Source: Prostheceraeus crozeri (taxonomy: Eukaryota > Platyhelminthes > Polycladida > Euryleptidae). From it: 64,000 nucleotides of DNA. The stretch spans positions 1-64,000 of the forward strand of contig CAJQUW010009257.1 in assembly GCA_907163375.1 (NCBI GenBank), in the 5' to 3' direction. Below the pieces are notes generated by a model. That model had not been told where the DNA came from. It made no database searches and saw only the letters and a program-made list of their open reading frames with translations. How positions within the stretch are numbered: the stretch's first letter is position 1; each line of letters begins with the position of its first letter. The position numbers and the translations under genes were made by a program. This document shows positions 36,600 to 47,465 of this stretch, piece by piece.

Positions 36600-37648
36600 C
36601 AGGGGTCTCACTCCAAAATTTTGGATTTTTTGCCACTTATTTTTCTTCTAAAATGGAGAAAACTGTATGACTTGAGTGAATAGTGCACCATGAAGTATTC
36701 ACCACGATACAATCGACCTTTTTCTTTTCAGGATGCAGTCCTTATATGATACTTACACAATTTTTTCGAGTACCTATCGTCCACTGAAAACATTCGTCTT
36801 AGCTTAAGTAGACTTTATTAAGTATGTGTGCCAGTATGGGGAAAAAATATCGCTTATAATTTTTTAGCATAAGTTTGCACCGACACTGCCGCAACGATAG
36901 TCTTGAATTAGGAAGCAATGCCGCAACGAAGGATGATGACGTCATGGAAGGTCCGACGACTAAGAACACGCCGGGCTTATTAGGTTAATTGCTGTTGTAA
37001 CAGGTGGTGTGTTTTTAGAATGTTAAAAGGCGTTGAAGAAGTAATAAAACAAGGAACGTTGGAAACGGTCTCCGGAGAATTGAACCATTTAATCATTAGT
37101 AATTTTAAACGGAGTGGATCCAAAAGTTCCTTTCGAGTTGGAAATTTGCCCATACTGGCACCATACAAAGGGACGGATTAAGTTTATTTGTTAACAAGAA
37201 ACATTCTCTAGAAGGCTGGTCTGCCGGATTTAAATCCGTTGGAACATAAGCTACTCTGAGACCCCTTCTACGAATCATTAACAAATTAACGAAAGCATAG
37301 AAGGTTCTTTTAGCCATGGGGGCCACCGCCGCCGCCAAGATCATGTAGCAGTTTGTTATGAATCCTTATCGAGATTTGATGACGACAGAATCCGGAAATA
37401 TCGAAGTAATCAGTGACTGAAATGAAAGCATGCAGCAAAATTACGTGCTGAATTTTGGATTGCTAGAAATTTCCACTACACAATTTAAGAATTAGACCAC
37501 AGAGATATCAATAAGAAAATAATTACTGCTGATACTAGTAAAAATCCCAGATTTTTTGCCATTTTTACCATTCTTTACTTTTTGCAATTTTTTGCCACAT
37601 TCATAAATTTTTTCCTATTTTTTGATTTTTTGCCGAGTGAGACCCCTG
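36600..37648. mobile_element. Non-autonomous hAT-like element, copy B (6-bp TSD)
   Basis: Same ends as 3779-4508 (CAGGGGTCTCACTCC ... GAGTGAGACCCCTG), with exact 6-bp duplications AATTTT at 36594-36599 and 37649-37654. The first ~213 bp and last ~257 bp match copy A closely; the middle (36813-37391) is different and 331 bp longer, and holds a retroelement-like fragment. It lies only 107 bp right of the nested hAT. Confidence 0.87.
36980..37370 (-). pseudogene. Fossil RNase H-like fragment, BEL/Pao-like
   Basis: A short minus-strand reading contains YVPTDLNPADQPSR, the motif at the end of RNase H in BEL/Pao and related retroelements. No other parts (protease, integrase, terminal repeats) are present. 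It is a broken fragment carried inside a hAT-like element; family is tentative. Confidence 0.4.
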
Positions 37649-37654
37649 AATTTT

Positions 37655-38500
37655 TTCAAACAGTAGGCTGATCAACATTTCACATTACATTCAATTGACT
37701 GTTGATGTTGTGATGAGTTGCAATTGCATGTACTAATCAAGTGAATTGCTGTTTTTCTTCAATATCTTTACTTTTTGGCACGAACCTCCACTCCCATTTT
37801 CTTACTACTTACGATTAGGGGGGGGGCGCGGAAGTCTAGCATGTCTGATAATGTATGGGCTAACTAGAAACGGCTTCTCAAAATATTTGAAATATAGTAA
37901 TATTTTCTAAATTTTCCAAAAGTGGCTAATTTAAACGCCTCTAAACTCATGACATTACTATAGTTACGAATATATTATGTCTATGGGTGCTGAGAGTCAT
38001 GATTCAAACATACAAGTATTTATAGATCACATGTTGGCACTTAAGTGGTGGAAAGAACCGATTTTCCAGTAGGGGTCAAATATGGCACTGTGTCCCAATT
38101 AAGGTTAAACGGCCATTCCAAAAAATACCGCGGAAATGGTACAAAATCGACCTACTCGGAACTGAAAATCAAATAATGAGATTCTGCCTATCAAGAAAAT
38201 ATAGTTTTTCAAGCTTTTGTCAAATAGTTCGTTGTGAAAATTTTAATAAAAATCATGTAATGACCCATAGATAAAATACTGATTTCTCTAGTATAGGGAG
38301 TATCTTGTCAGTTAAAAGCTAGTTCCATCCATAGACACTTAAAAAGTTATATGGCATTCCATCGTAAGTTAGATCTTTAGGTCTATCACACTCGTAACAG
38401 AGACATGTTTCTGCCTTGAATTATTGCGTAAATCAAGTTAAATGTCATTACATGAAAAATTTCATATTATATATATCTAAAAAACATAAGATGTCTTCAG
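37655..38500. other. Intergenic, nothing recognised
   Basis: Holds a G-tract at about 37817-37825 followed by CGCGG, resembling the G-runs near hAT ends at 58632 and 59600, but no matching second end. Confidence 0.35.
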
Positions 38501-38985
38501 ATAACATCATCCGCATCAATCTACCGTTCATTAACGACACTTGGGTGAACAAAGTGTTCAATATGATCAATAAAAGTGTAAACTACCAGTAGTTATTACA
38601 CCGATTTTCAGATCCAATCAAACCTTACATCGTCTCTTACATTGTGGCCCCAAATTACCTTCGGGCAAAAACTGCGTTTGTAATAATACTCATTCGTGCA
38701 ATGAGAAGAATATTGTTTACAAGACTACAATATCTATCATCAATTTTACGTGGCAGACACGTGTAGGATTTTTAGAAAAAGAGTTTCCGAACACGTGGCC
38801 GTGCGATGTAGCCAAGTTTATCAACATTTCATAACAGCCCATAACAAAGTGCCGACAATTATTGACGTGACGGCGACCATCTCTCAACCTGTTTCTGCGA
38901 CACACACTATCGAAGAAGATTGGAGACCAATTGGATAAGCAAGTTACACCCACAGATTAATGTGAAATTGTAACAGAGGTCAACA
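38500..38985 (+). mobile_element. Penelope-like element, GIY-YIG domain fragment (type 2)
   Basis: Frame-shifted remains of the C-terminal part of a Penelope-like retroelement. INLPFINDTWVNKVFNMI (near 38515-38570), CGPKLPSGKNCVCNNTHSC and NEKNIVYKTTI (near 38645-38735, the Cys-rich linker and start of the GIY-YIG fold), then ADTCRIFRKRVSEHVAV and VYQHFITAHNKVPTI (38750-38860) and EDWRPI plus a KLHPQIN-like end. These blocks and order fit the endonuclease domain. Sequence differs from the Penelope-like fragment at 42.5-43.4 kb, so it is another family. Inactive. Confidence 0.65.
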
Positions 38986-40665
38986 GGTACATTTGCTGTC
39001 TAATAAATGAAGATGTTTCGCTTGTTTTTTTCACATTACGTTATGCATATCTTTTAACACTTGGCGAAGTCTGTGTCAATGCATTAAAATATTTGAGCCT
39101 TTTGTCGCTTTTTGGATTTTTCAAGTTAAATGGCTTGTATTACAATAATTATACTTTCACAGTTCAAATCATACAATCAGTGTATGTCATATCTGAAGTT
39201 TAGTATTCTGTTGTTGAAATGATGATATCAGACCACCCAGCCGATTCAAATTTTAAAAAATCGAAAAAACGAATCCTTAACTTAGGAAAGCAAAAAAGCG
39301 AACTCATAATTTCTACATCAAGCAATGTAGAATAGCGTTGTAACGACATATGATAATAGCGTTATAACGACGTACATATTGCGAGTATAATGACCATCAA
39401 ACCATACACTACCGCGAACATGTGTAGATTGCGAATATTACTTGCTGGTGCAAAAATGATAACTTCACGGACTTCTATTATTCTTGCTTCTTGTTAAACG
39501 ATTCAGAAGTGCACCAGACCATATTTATACAGACTAGCTTTTTGTATTCTATTGATAATCAGACATATAAACTGCAATCGATTTAGATTGCTTCCATTTT
39601 AGACAAATAACGTAGATTCCAAGATGGTGTCATAGGATAATTGACACGTATGTGTTGAAAAACTCGACAAAAATACTGCTGGAAAATTCAGCAGAATAAA
39701 GATGATTTTATCATTTATAATTTTGACCTGTCATCTACTTTATCGGAATATTCCAAGGCATATTGATATTTTCAGATATTTATTTGATAGGGGTCTGCCA
39801 ACTTAAGTTATGCGAAGTGGATCATATCACGAATAAAGAATCCTTAATTAGAGTTGATGTTTCTAAAGCGCCGCATGCAAAACCTCCTGGAATGTATAAA
39901 ACATTTTCTCGGCAATTATATCAATCAGGAATTACAACTTTTCTGAGCTTTGTTATTCCAAAATGTCATGATATGAGGGAGGGTTTAGTGAATCAAAATT
40001 TCTTGGTGTGACTAATGAGTCTCAATCTACCGAGTAATAATATATCCCGTAGGCCTACACAATAGAACAAATGGAATTGCTTACTTCACAATGCACGGTT
40101 TACCTCTTGAAATACCTACATCATACCATTATAAATGTAGTTTATATAAAATTAAGCGCCATTGATGTCAATGATATATTAAAATAGAGAGGAAGACGAA
40201 TCCCAATATAAATAAAATTTCATAAATATGATAAAATAATATGCTCATTATAATGCACCGGTATGCAGAATTCCTACAAGCAAGCTCTAACCGGCCTGAA
40301 ATTTTAAGTAAGCCCAAGCCAGACCTCACTCTCCTAGAATGTATACATGAATCGGTCGTAATGAACAGTCTTTAATTGGCACGTAGCCAGGTTTTCTCAT
40401 CATTTCGAAGCGATCGGCTGACCAATCCTCTGTTATTCTGAAAAACTCCGGGGAAAATCTGCCCAAAGTTCTATGTCCAAGGAGTTAGTATACCACGAAA
40501 TAAAAATATTATCGACGAAAAAAGATTGAAAGGTGGCGTAAAATTGTCTGAAAGTGTGTTAGTCTCAAAATTTCAAGGTGCATTCCAGGATTTCCAAGGC
40601 AAAATTTCATTTTCCAGGTGTTTTCCAGGGAGCGCGAACACCCTGTAGCCAATATAATACAGATG
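38986..40665. other. Intergenic; one orphan hAT-like end
   Basis: No gene recognised. The segment ending at about 40645 (TTTCCAGGGAGCGCGAACACCCTG) looks like the right end of a hAT element starting CAGGGTGTTCGCGCTCCC, but no left partner or duplication is found. One TAGGCCTAC word at about 40051. Confidence 0.4.
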
Positions 40666-42347
40666 GAGCATAAAGTCTTTCCCTGATTACAACAATTAAT
40701 ATTATGATTCTTTATTCGAAATATAAATTCTTTGACGATGCCATTCGTAAGCTCAGACGTCAAAGTTTTGGTTTAATCACTTTAGAAGTACTGTACCAAT
40801 CAATTCATACATAAAATTTCAACTTAATCAATGCTTATCAATTTTAGCCTTTATTAGAGCAAAACAATTTTTTTCATCCAATATCTTTTATTTAATTAAT
40901 TTGACTTCAACTGCTGTCACTGCACCTCAACATGAGCTCCTTTCGTAGCTCGAAGCACAGCCAAGCGATCATCAATTTCTCTCCGAGTGTTTTCCAACAT
41001 CTCAAGACTTACGGTCGCTATCGCTTCCCGAATCCGTAATTTGCGTGTTTCGAGATCACGAACAGGTGAGCGATAAACACTGTCTTTTACGTAGCCCCAT
41101 CGGAAGAAGTCCAGCGGGGTGATGTCAAGTGAGCGCTGGCCTTGGTATTGGTCTATCCCGCCCTATCCATCTGTTCGGGAAAGCTTCGTAAAGAAAATCT
41201 CGCACACGTCTGCCCCAATGTGGAGGAACTCCATATTGTTGAAAGACAATGTTTGGTTGATAGTCTGCCAGCTGCGGAACGGCAAAATGCTGCAACATGT
41301 CCAGGTATACGTCGGCAGAAATTGTCGATTCCGCAAAAAAGAAGGGTCCAATAACCCCGTTGTGCATCAGACAACACCACACATTCACCTTTGCACTGTC
41401 TCTCTGGTGCTCTATCACAACATGTGGATTCTCAGATCCCCAGATTCGTAAGTTGTGCCGATTAACTTTGCCTGATAAGTGAACGTAGCCTCATCAGAAA
41501 AGCAATGTACTGGAGGTATTCATTGCTTGAATCAATTCTGTGAAGAATATCCTCTGCAAAGGCTTGAACCATTTGTATCTTGTAGGCTCGGAATTGTAAT
41601 CGTTTGTGCGGTAGTTTGTGGAATACCAAGTTCTTCTGAAGCTCTTCGAGTTTATTTCGTTGGACTCCTCTGAAAAGAACTGCGAACTAACGCAACCACT
41701 TCTCCACTTGCTGGTGGTCTCCCTCTTCTATTGAGATCGCCAACGCTCCCAGTCTCTTTGAACTTTTCGTACCAGTTCTTTATGCTTATCACATCAGGAG
41801 GAGATCGGCCGTAATGTCATCGGAAATTCCTTTGTACAGGTATCGGAGACTTAGTTACATTAAACCATTAACGCATTGAGCTTTATCCACCATAGATGCC
41901 ATGTTAGACAGATTATCACGGACAAATGAATGTTCAACAAGATGAAAAAAATTGAATGACTAGATAAACGGTAAGTCAACTATGAAATGAGATCATGTTC
42001 ATTTTATGTAATATGTGTTCAATCGAAAACCAACAAAACGAGATCAGAATATTAACTATATGACTTGATTGATTTTAATGTGGCACTCAAGAATTATCGT
42101 TTGTATCAACAATTATTCATTATCATGCTAAGAGATTTCAGAGATGTCTATCGGAATCAGATATTATTATCAATTGATAAGAATTGATTAAGTTGAAATT
42201 TTATGTATGAATTGATTGATACGGTACTTCTAAAGTGATTAAACCAAAACTTTGACGTCTGAGCTAACGAATGGCATCGTCAAAGAATCTATATTTCGAA
42301 TAAAGAATCATAATATTAATTGTTGTAATCAGGGAAAGACTTTGTGC
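40666..42347 (-). mobile_element. Mariner-like transposon with ~178-bp TIRs
   Basis: Inverted repeats at 40666-40843 and 42171-42347 start GAGCAYAAAGTCTTTCCCTG and differ at only a few positions. The transposase gene lies between on the minus strand. The target duplication is unclear: TA and TG flank the AAAGTC core if the element starts there. Length ~1.68 kb, normal for the group. Confidence 0.88.
40920..41902 (-). pseudogene. Mariner-like (IS630-Tc1-mariner) transposase
   Basis: Starts near 41902 with MASMVDKAQCV. The clear part is 41418-41125: EHQRDSAKVNVWCCLMHNGVIGPFFF, DMLQHFAVPQL, IVFQQYGVPPHWGRRVRDFL (the QQDGAPPH block, here QQYGVPPH, so the second catalytic Asp is Tyr) and NRWIGRDRPIPRP, then LLPMGLRK in the LDFFLWGY position. 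It belongs to the family with WFQQDGAPPH and a WIGRRGPIEWP block common in insects and other invertebrates. Several stops and shifts, and the substituted Asp, show it is dead. Confidence 0.85.
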
Positions 42348-42444
42348 TCACCCAGCATATTTAATTTTATGTCTGTGTATTTATACAAATTAAGAAGAAG
42401 CAAATAATTAGAATCGATATCTGACACAAATACGGCCAATTCGA

Positions 42445-43430
42445 TCGCCTTATCATTGAATGAACTCACATAAGTACTTACATGACATCATGCGATGTGC
42501 TCCATATTGACTATAAGGCGAAGTTAGAAATGAAAACGTCACAAATCTCTCCCGAAATATATATAATGCCGAATAAACACAAAGGTTTAAGTAAAAATAT
42601 AATACAGGTAAAATCGGCAAACGTTTCGCGTCCAGACGCTTGGTCACTGCCTTACGAAAATCGATCAAACGAGATTCCATCAAACTTGTCTCAATCGGAT
42701 CATGCACACACTTTAAGAAATTGATATTGAAGCTATGTTGGTACACGGGTTGCAAAATTTTATATGATCGCTCAAGGCGCTATGACAATCACGATTGATG
42801 ATGCTATTTTTATGTTCGTTATACCGCAAACGGAACGGCCGAGCAGTTTTTCCTATATATTTAGAATTACAAAATTTACACTCATTCATAAACAACGCAT
42901 GATTTATCACAATTCAAAACTTCCTGATAAGTATAATTGTGATAAATCATGCGTTGTTTATGAATTTGGGTGTAAATTTTGTAATTCTAAATATATAGGA
43001 AAAACTGCTCGGCCGTTCCGTTTGCGGTATAACGAACATAAAAATAGCATCATCAAGCGTGATTGTCACAGCGCCTTGAGCGATCATATAAAATTTTGCA
43101 ACCCGTGTACCAACATAGATAGCTTCAATATCAATTTCTTAAAGTGTGTGCATGATCCGATTGAGACAAGTTTGATGGAATCTCGTTTGATTGATTTTCG
43201 TAAGCCAGAATTGAACAGGCGTCACGAGGGTGTTGTTGCACCTACTGTTAGAATCATTTCGTAAGGCAGTGACCAAGCGTCTGGACGCGAAACGTTCGCC
43301 GATTTTACCTGTATTATATTTTTACTTAAACCTTTGTGTTTATTCGGCATTATATATATTTCGGGAGAGATTTGTGACGTTTTCCTTTTATTCAGAAATG
43401 AAGACAACTGATAACTGAGCAAGTAGTCGC
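42445..43430 (+). mobile_element. Penelope-like element 3' end as an inverted duplication
   Basis: Left arm 42532-42914 is inverted relative to right arm 42935-43384, with a 20-bp spacer. The right arm encodes the GIY-YIG nuclease: CVVYEFGCKFCNSKYIGKT, then RPFRLRYNEHKNSI, HSALSDHIKFC and ETSLMESRLIDFRKPELNRR. The same protein reads leftwards from 42910 in the left arm. The left arm lacks 61 bp lying between two TTTCGTAAG copies in the right arm (43196-43204 and 43257-43265). After the coding part comes a 3' tail with a hairpin and CGCGAAACG resembling a hammerhead ribozyme core. RT is absent. Penelope-like elements often insert in inverted or partial arrangements. Confidence 0.8.
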
Positions 43431-44432
43431 TAGTACTCGACTCTCAACACCTAGATTTTCATAATTTATTTGCATCATCCAGAATCACAGAATTAAATAT
43501 TTTGTCTATCTGCTTCGGTTTGATAGAAGTGTGATTAATACGGAATCGCCCGCACATCGAGGAACCTATTAAGTGGGCAAAAAGGAATTCCTAAAACTTT
43601 ACAGAGATAGGAAAAAATGTCGTGCGTCGCTTTCGGATTAATGTGAGTTCCAGCAAAGTGCTTCGATTGCCAAAATTCCTTCAGATTCGAAGAATTCAAA
43701 TCATTGCGCACAAGTTTTCTCCATAATGTTGGCCCTTTCGATCATTATTAAAAAAGTAGAAGGCATACGAAAATCAGTTCACTTGATGTTTTCACATCCT
43801 CTCCTCGACATTTCTCACTGTATAGTGCATACACGGAATCGAATGTTACACAAGATGTGTGTTTTGGTGTGTGCAAAGTGATATCACAGCACGCACGCTT
43901 CTCTCACTGGCTCTGGTGTCCTCTGTTGACAGCTTATTGTTTGCCATTTCCAATAGCAAGCGATACACGAATTATCTATTCGAGGAGGAGCAAGTTGACA
44001 TTTCGATATTAAGGTTGCATATAACCCTTCCTTTCTAGAAAGCCGAAGCTCGCGCAGATGAATCTAATTCTGCGTTCAGAATAGTCTAGAAATGCAGTTG
44101 AGTGGCGAGGTACAACGAAAAAATCCGATGCATTATACTATTTCTTGAACAAAATAGCGGATATCCGCCCGCAAACGCATTTTCTTTAGTTCACTTGCAC
44201 TGCTTTGGGATATGTCTATCGATGACGAGTCCTGAACAGTCTGACGCTTGGGAATCGGAGGAACCTCAGAAAGTAGGCGCTTCTGAGAAAGGCCCGGAAT
44301 GGCCTCTCTAAGCTTCTGACGTGAAGAATTTATCAGACGCTTTTGTCTCTCTTCCTATTCCCAATTTTCATCAAACCTGATTCGGATAGTCTGCTGGAAG
44401 CTGAGACTAACAATCATAAGGCCTTATGACGG
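43431..44432. other. Intergenic, nothing recognised
   Basis: A 69-codon frame at 44102-44311 shows no known domain. No repeat border found. Confidence 0.4.
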
Positions 44433-44440
44433 TTATCAGC

Positions 44441-45994
44441 AGAGGTGGAAAAATTCCACTGAAATTTTTTAATTCCAATTCCAGAGCAGAAATTTCAATT
44501 CCAATTCCAGTCGAAACAGTTCAATACAATTCCAATTCCGATAATTGCATGTCGCGTATAGTGTATTATGTTAATGTATCTAACGTTTGTTCGTTTCAAT
44601 CTAGCCCATGTGCCGCTATCCTATCCTTGTTATTCCTGTGTGCCGTTCCCTGCGTCGCTCCAATCTGCGTTTTCATGTTCATATTTCTTGTATACATGTA
44701 TATATATGTAACCGGTCAGTCTACGTCATTTTCGTTTCGTAAAAGAGATATTCAATATCTCGTAAAAAATAGAAAAGAAAATTAATGGTCAGCAAAGAAT
44801 CAAACGCGGAGAGAGAGAGAGATGAGATGCGAATAAGTCAATTAATAAACTGACAAAAGAAAGAAATTCAGTGTGCGAAAAACGTGATTGTTGATGAAAG
44901 AAAAAGCGACGATAAAAATGATATCAAGAAAACTGATTAATGGTCCATGTTAAAAATGGAGATAAAAATTCCGTGATAAGAACGAAATGTGGTCGGGTCG
45001 AAAGCTAGCGAGCAGAGATTAAAGGAAACTCTTTCAATTTTCAAAAGAAAGTGGATTTATCGTCAAGTGTCAAAAATTTGTATAAATTAGAAACGTACGA
45101 CACATACGAGTCGACATCTTCAGTAGCTGTTAGAACTCCGGGCTCTCACGGTGTAACATAACTACAACTGCCTGCCAGCAAACGGCAACACATCAGCGAG
45201 CGCGATTGAGTATTGACGGTATAAGTGACACTGATATTTATATTATTTTGTTATAAGTGAGTCCGATCGAATTGAAGTGAATTCAACATGAAGAAGTGAA
45301 CTGCATGTGAAAAGTTTTTCTTTTATCGTTGCGTATCGTATCTACATAGCTATAGTCTCAAAAATTAATATTGTTAATTGTTATGATTGGAAGTTGAATA
45401 ATAGTTCATGTAATTGCCATTTTAATTGAATCATTAATAATTAGAATGATCGGTTGGCACTGTCTATATTGTGATTTGAGCTGACAGGGTTGCTGCCCTT
45501 TAATGCAGCGTTAATTTTCCTCTTTCCAAACCAATTGTTTTTCGTGTGTACAACAATTAAGTTAATCTCCAATTTTTGTGCATATCCTACCAGGAACTAA
45601 ATTCAACAATTGCTTTATTTTGATTAATTATCTTACTTGATAAATAACTAAATAACAGATTAAACAGAGATGATTGTCTTTTTGTTGTCTGCTTAATCGC
45701 TGAAATAACATTGTTCGGGGCTGTAGGCCCATCGAAGTCACAATTAACACCTTTTATTCAACAATAGAATAAAGCTACCTTTGTCGATCAATCTCTCTTA
45801 TCTCTGCGTGCAGTTAAGACAACGGCCGAGTACTGTGATTTCAATTTTTGTACAAATAGATTTATCACAGGTCTATCGAAAAAGTGGAATTGAGGTTTAT
45901 CAAGGTCAATTCCAATTCCAATAGATTTGAATATCGTCAATTCCAATTCCGACGAAAAATGGAATTAATTCCAATTCCGACTTTTCCAACTCTG
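44441..45994. mobile_element. Non-autonomous hAT element with perfect 8-bp TSD
   Basis: Starts CAGAGGTGGAAAAATTCC and ends TTTTCCAACTCTG. The duplication GTTATCAG is exact (44433-44440 and 45995-46002). Both ends hold clustered AATTCCAATTCC words (44470-44540 and 45905-45980), in direct and imperfect tandem form, probable transposase binding sites. Interior 1.4 kb has a (GA)7-type tract near 44811 and no transposase. Frames at 44426-44785 and 45884-46093 start inside the repeat-rich ends and are not genes. Confidence 0.93.
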
Positions 45995-46179
45995 GTTATC
46001 AGGGGTCTGATATGCGAAAGACATCGTTTTCACAAGATCAAAATCAAAAGGTGCAACTTCGGGATTGCCTTTCAGTCTTTTCCAATGGACTGAACAATTA
46101 AGCTCGATAATGAGCTGTTAGGGACGCACGGATGATGATGGCCTGTAGGCCTACTCAGTACTCGTCATGTTCATAATAG

Positions 46180-46640
46180 TAAGCATTCTTTCTATCTTTG
46201 GCCCATTGATTGAAGCAAGTCACCGCATTTTCCATGACGACGGTGACAGCAGAACGCAGAATGGTCCGTTGCATGATGGGCGTATCTTTAAGGGCATGTT
46301 CGCTTCTTCCATGCTAAAACAGAAGATTCCATGCTGGAATAGAACACATCAAGGCCGTCTTGAACAGGATCTGTCTTAGATGGTTTGGGCATGTCTTCGG
46401 AAGCCTGAGGATAACTGTGTCAAGAAGGCGTATGACATGGACCTAGCGTGTCCACCGCCGAGAGGCCGCCCTAGGAAGACGTGGCGCGAAACGGTACTTG
46501 GTGATTGCACGGAGCTTGGCCTGAAGGAGAGTGATGATGTCAACCGTAATTTGTGGAAAACATCCATTGAGAAAAACCGTCCTCCCCTACGAATAATGGA
46601 TAATAGACGTAAAACGAAAAAGTAGTTAGACCAAATTGGG
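46180..46640 (+). mobile_element. RTE-clade LINE, C-terminal fragment
   Basis: The reading KKAYDMDLACPPPRGRPRK followed by TWRETVLGDCTELGL and DDVNRNLWKTSI (46425-46580) is the RTE C-terminal domain (RPRGRPKKTW... block). Just upstream RTHQGRLEQDL and MVWACLRKPED match the LRWFGHV..RKED region split by a shift. Strongly 5'-truncated. Distinct in sequence from the fragments at 1.6 and 18.8 kb, so at least two RTE lineages are represented. Confidence 0.8.
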
Positions 46641-47465
46641 ATACCGATCTCTGTGGTCATGAAAGTATTTATCATCTTTGTAACGCATATGTGGTTCAAG
46701 TCCATTCATGCCTCAGATTATGGAATTCTCGAAAGGAAGCTTTTCTAGCATGTTCCGCAGTGGAAACAAGACCATCAATGAGTTTGATTTCCTAATTCGA
46801 CTACTAGTATGGTTGTTTCTCAATTTTCGAGGTGCATGAAAAGCCATAAAATACATTTTCTGGTTGCGTGGATTTCGTATGGCCTCATTAGGTAAACGAT
46901 GCATTTTCGACGCCCGAATGAAGAAAACACAGAATCTAGTAAGAAGACAACGCATCTCTTTCCGTTGGGTATGTGTGAGCATTGTTATTAATTGAGATTA
47001 AGACTTAATTAAGTAATGTATAGTGGCTAGTTAATTCTGATAAGTACAGGGATGGGAGCACAATGAATTAATCAAATTGCTCTAGTTGCTAAAAGCAATT
47101 TCATGCCAACAGTGTTTGGCAGTATTTCAATTTTTTTGAACAATCGACTATCGGTAGTAATCTGCAGAATTCTTGGCGTAGCAATTTTCCGATAGGTCAC
47201 TTGATCATGCAACTTCTGATTTGTGAAAATTACAACCTCGTTGTCATAAATACTTTGAATTTCTTGCTCTATTATGAGAACGGTATCAGAGGTTTTACTA
47301 ATTTCTAAGTTTACGCAGCACGTAGGGCCTAGCTGTAGATCTGAAACTAAATCTGAAAATTAAATTCGTGCTTATTGTCAAAACCGTCGAATTTATGTTT
47401 CTAATTGAAATAGGATCACTAAATTTAAATATGTCTATCCATGTACCGCAAGGTGGGGTGACTGG
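46641..47465. other. Intergenic, nothing recognised
   Basis: Only a minus-strand chance frame at 46713-46982. No repeat border seen. Confidence 0.4.

Noticed and set aside
40500-40645. hAT-like right end GCGCGAACACCCTG
   Set aside because: No left partner; TAGC at 40384 and after the end is only a 4-bp match.
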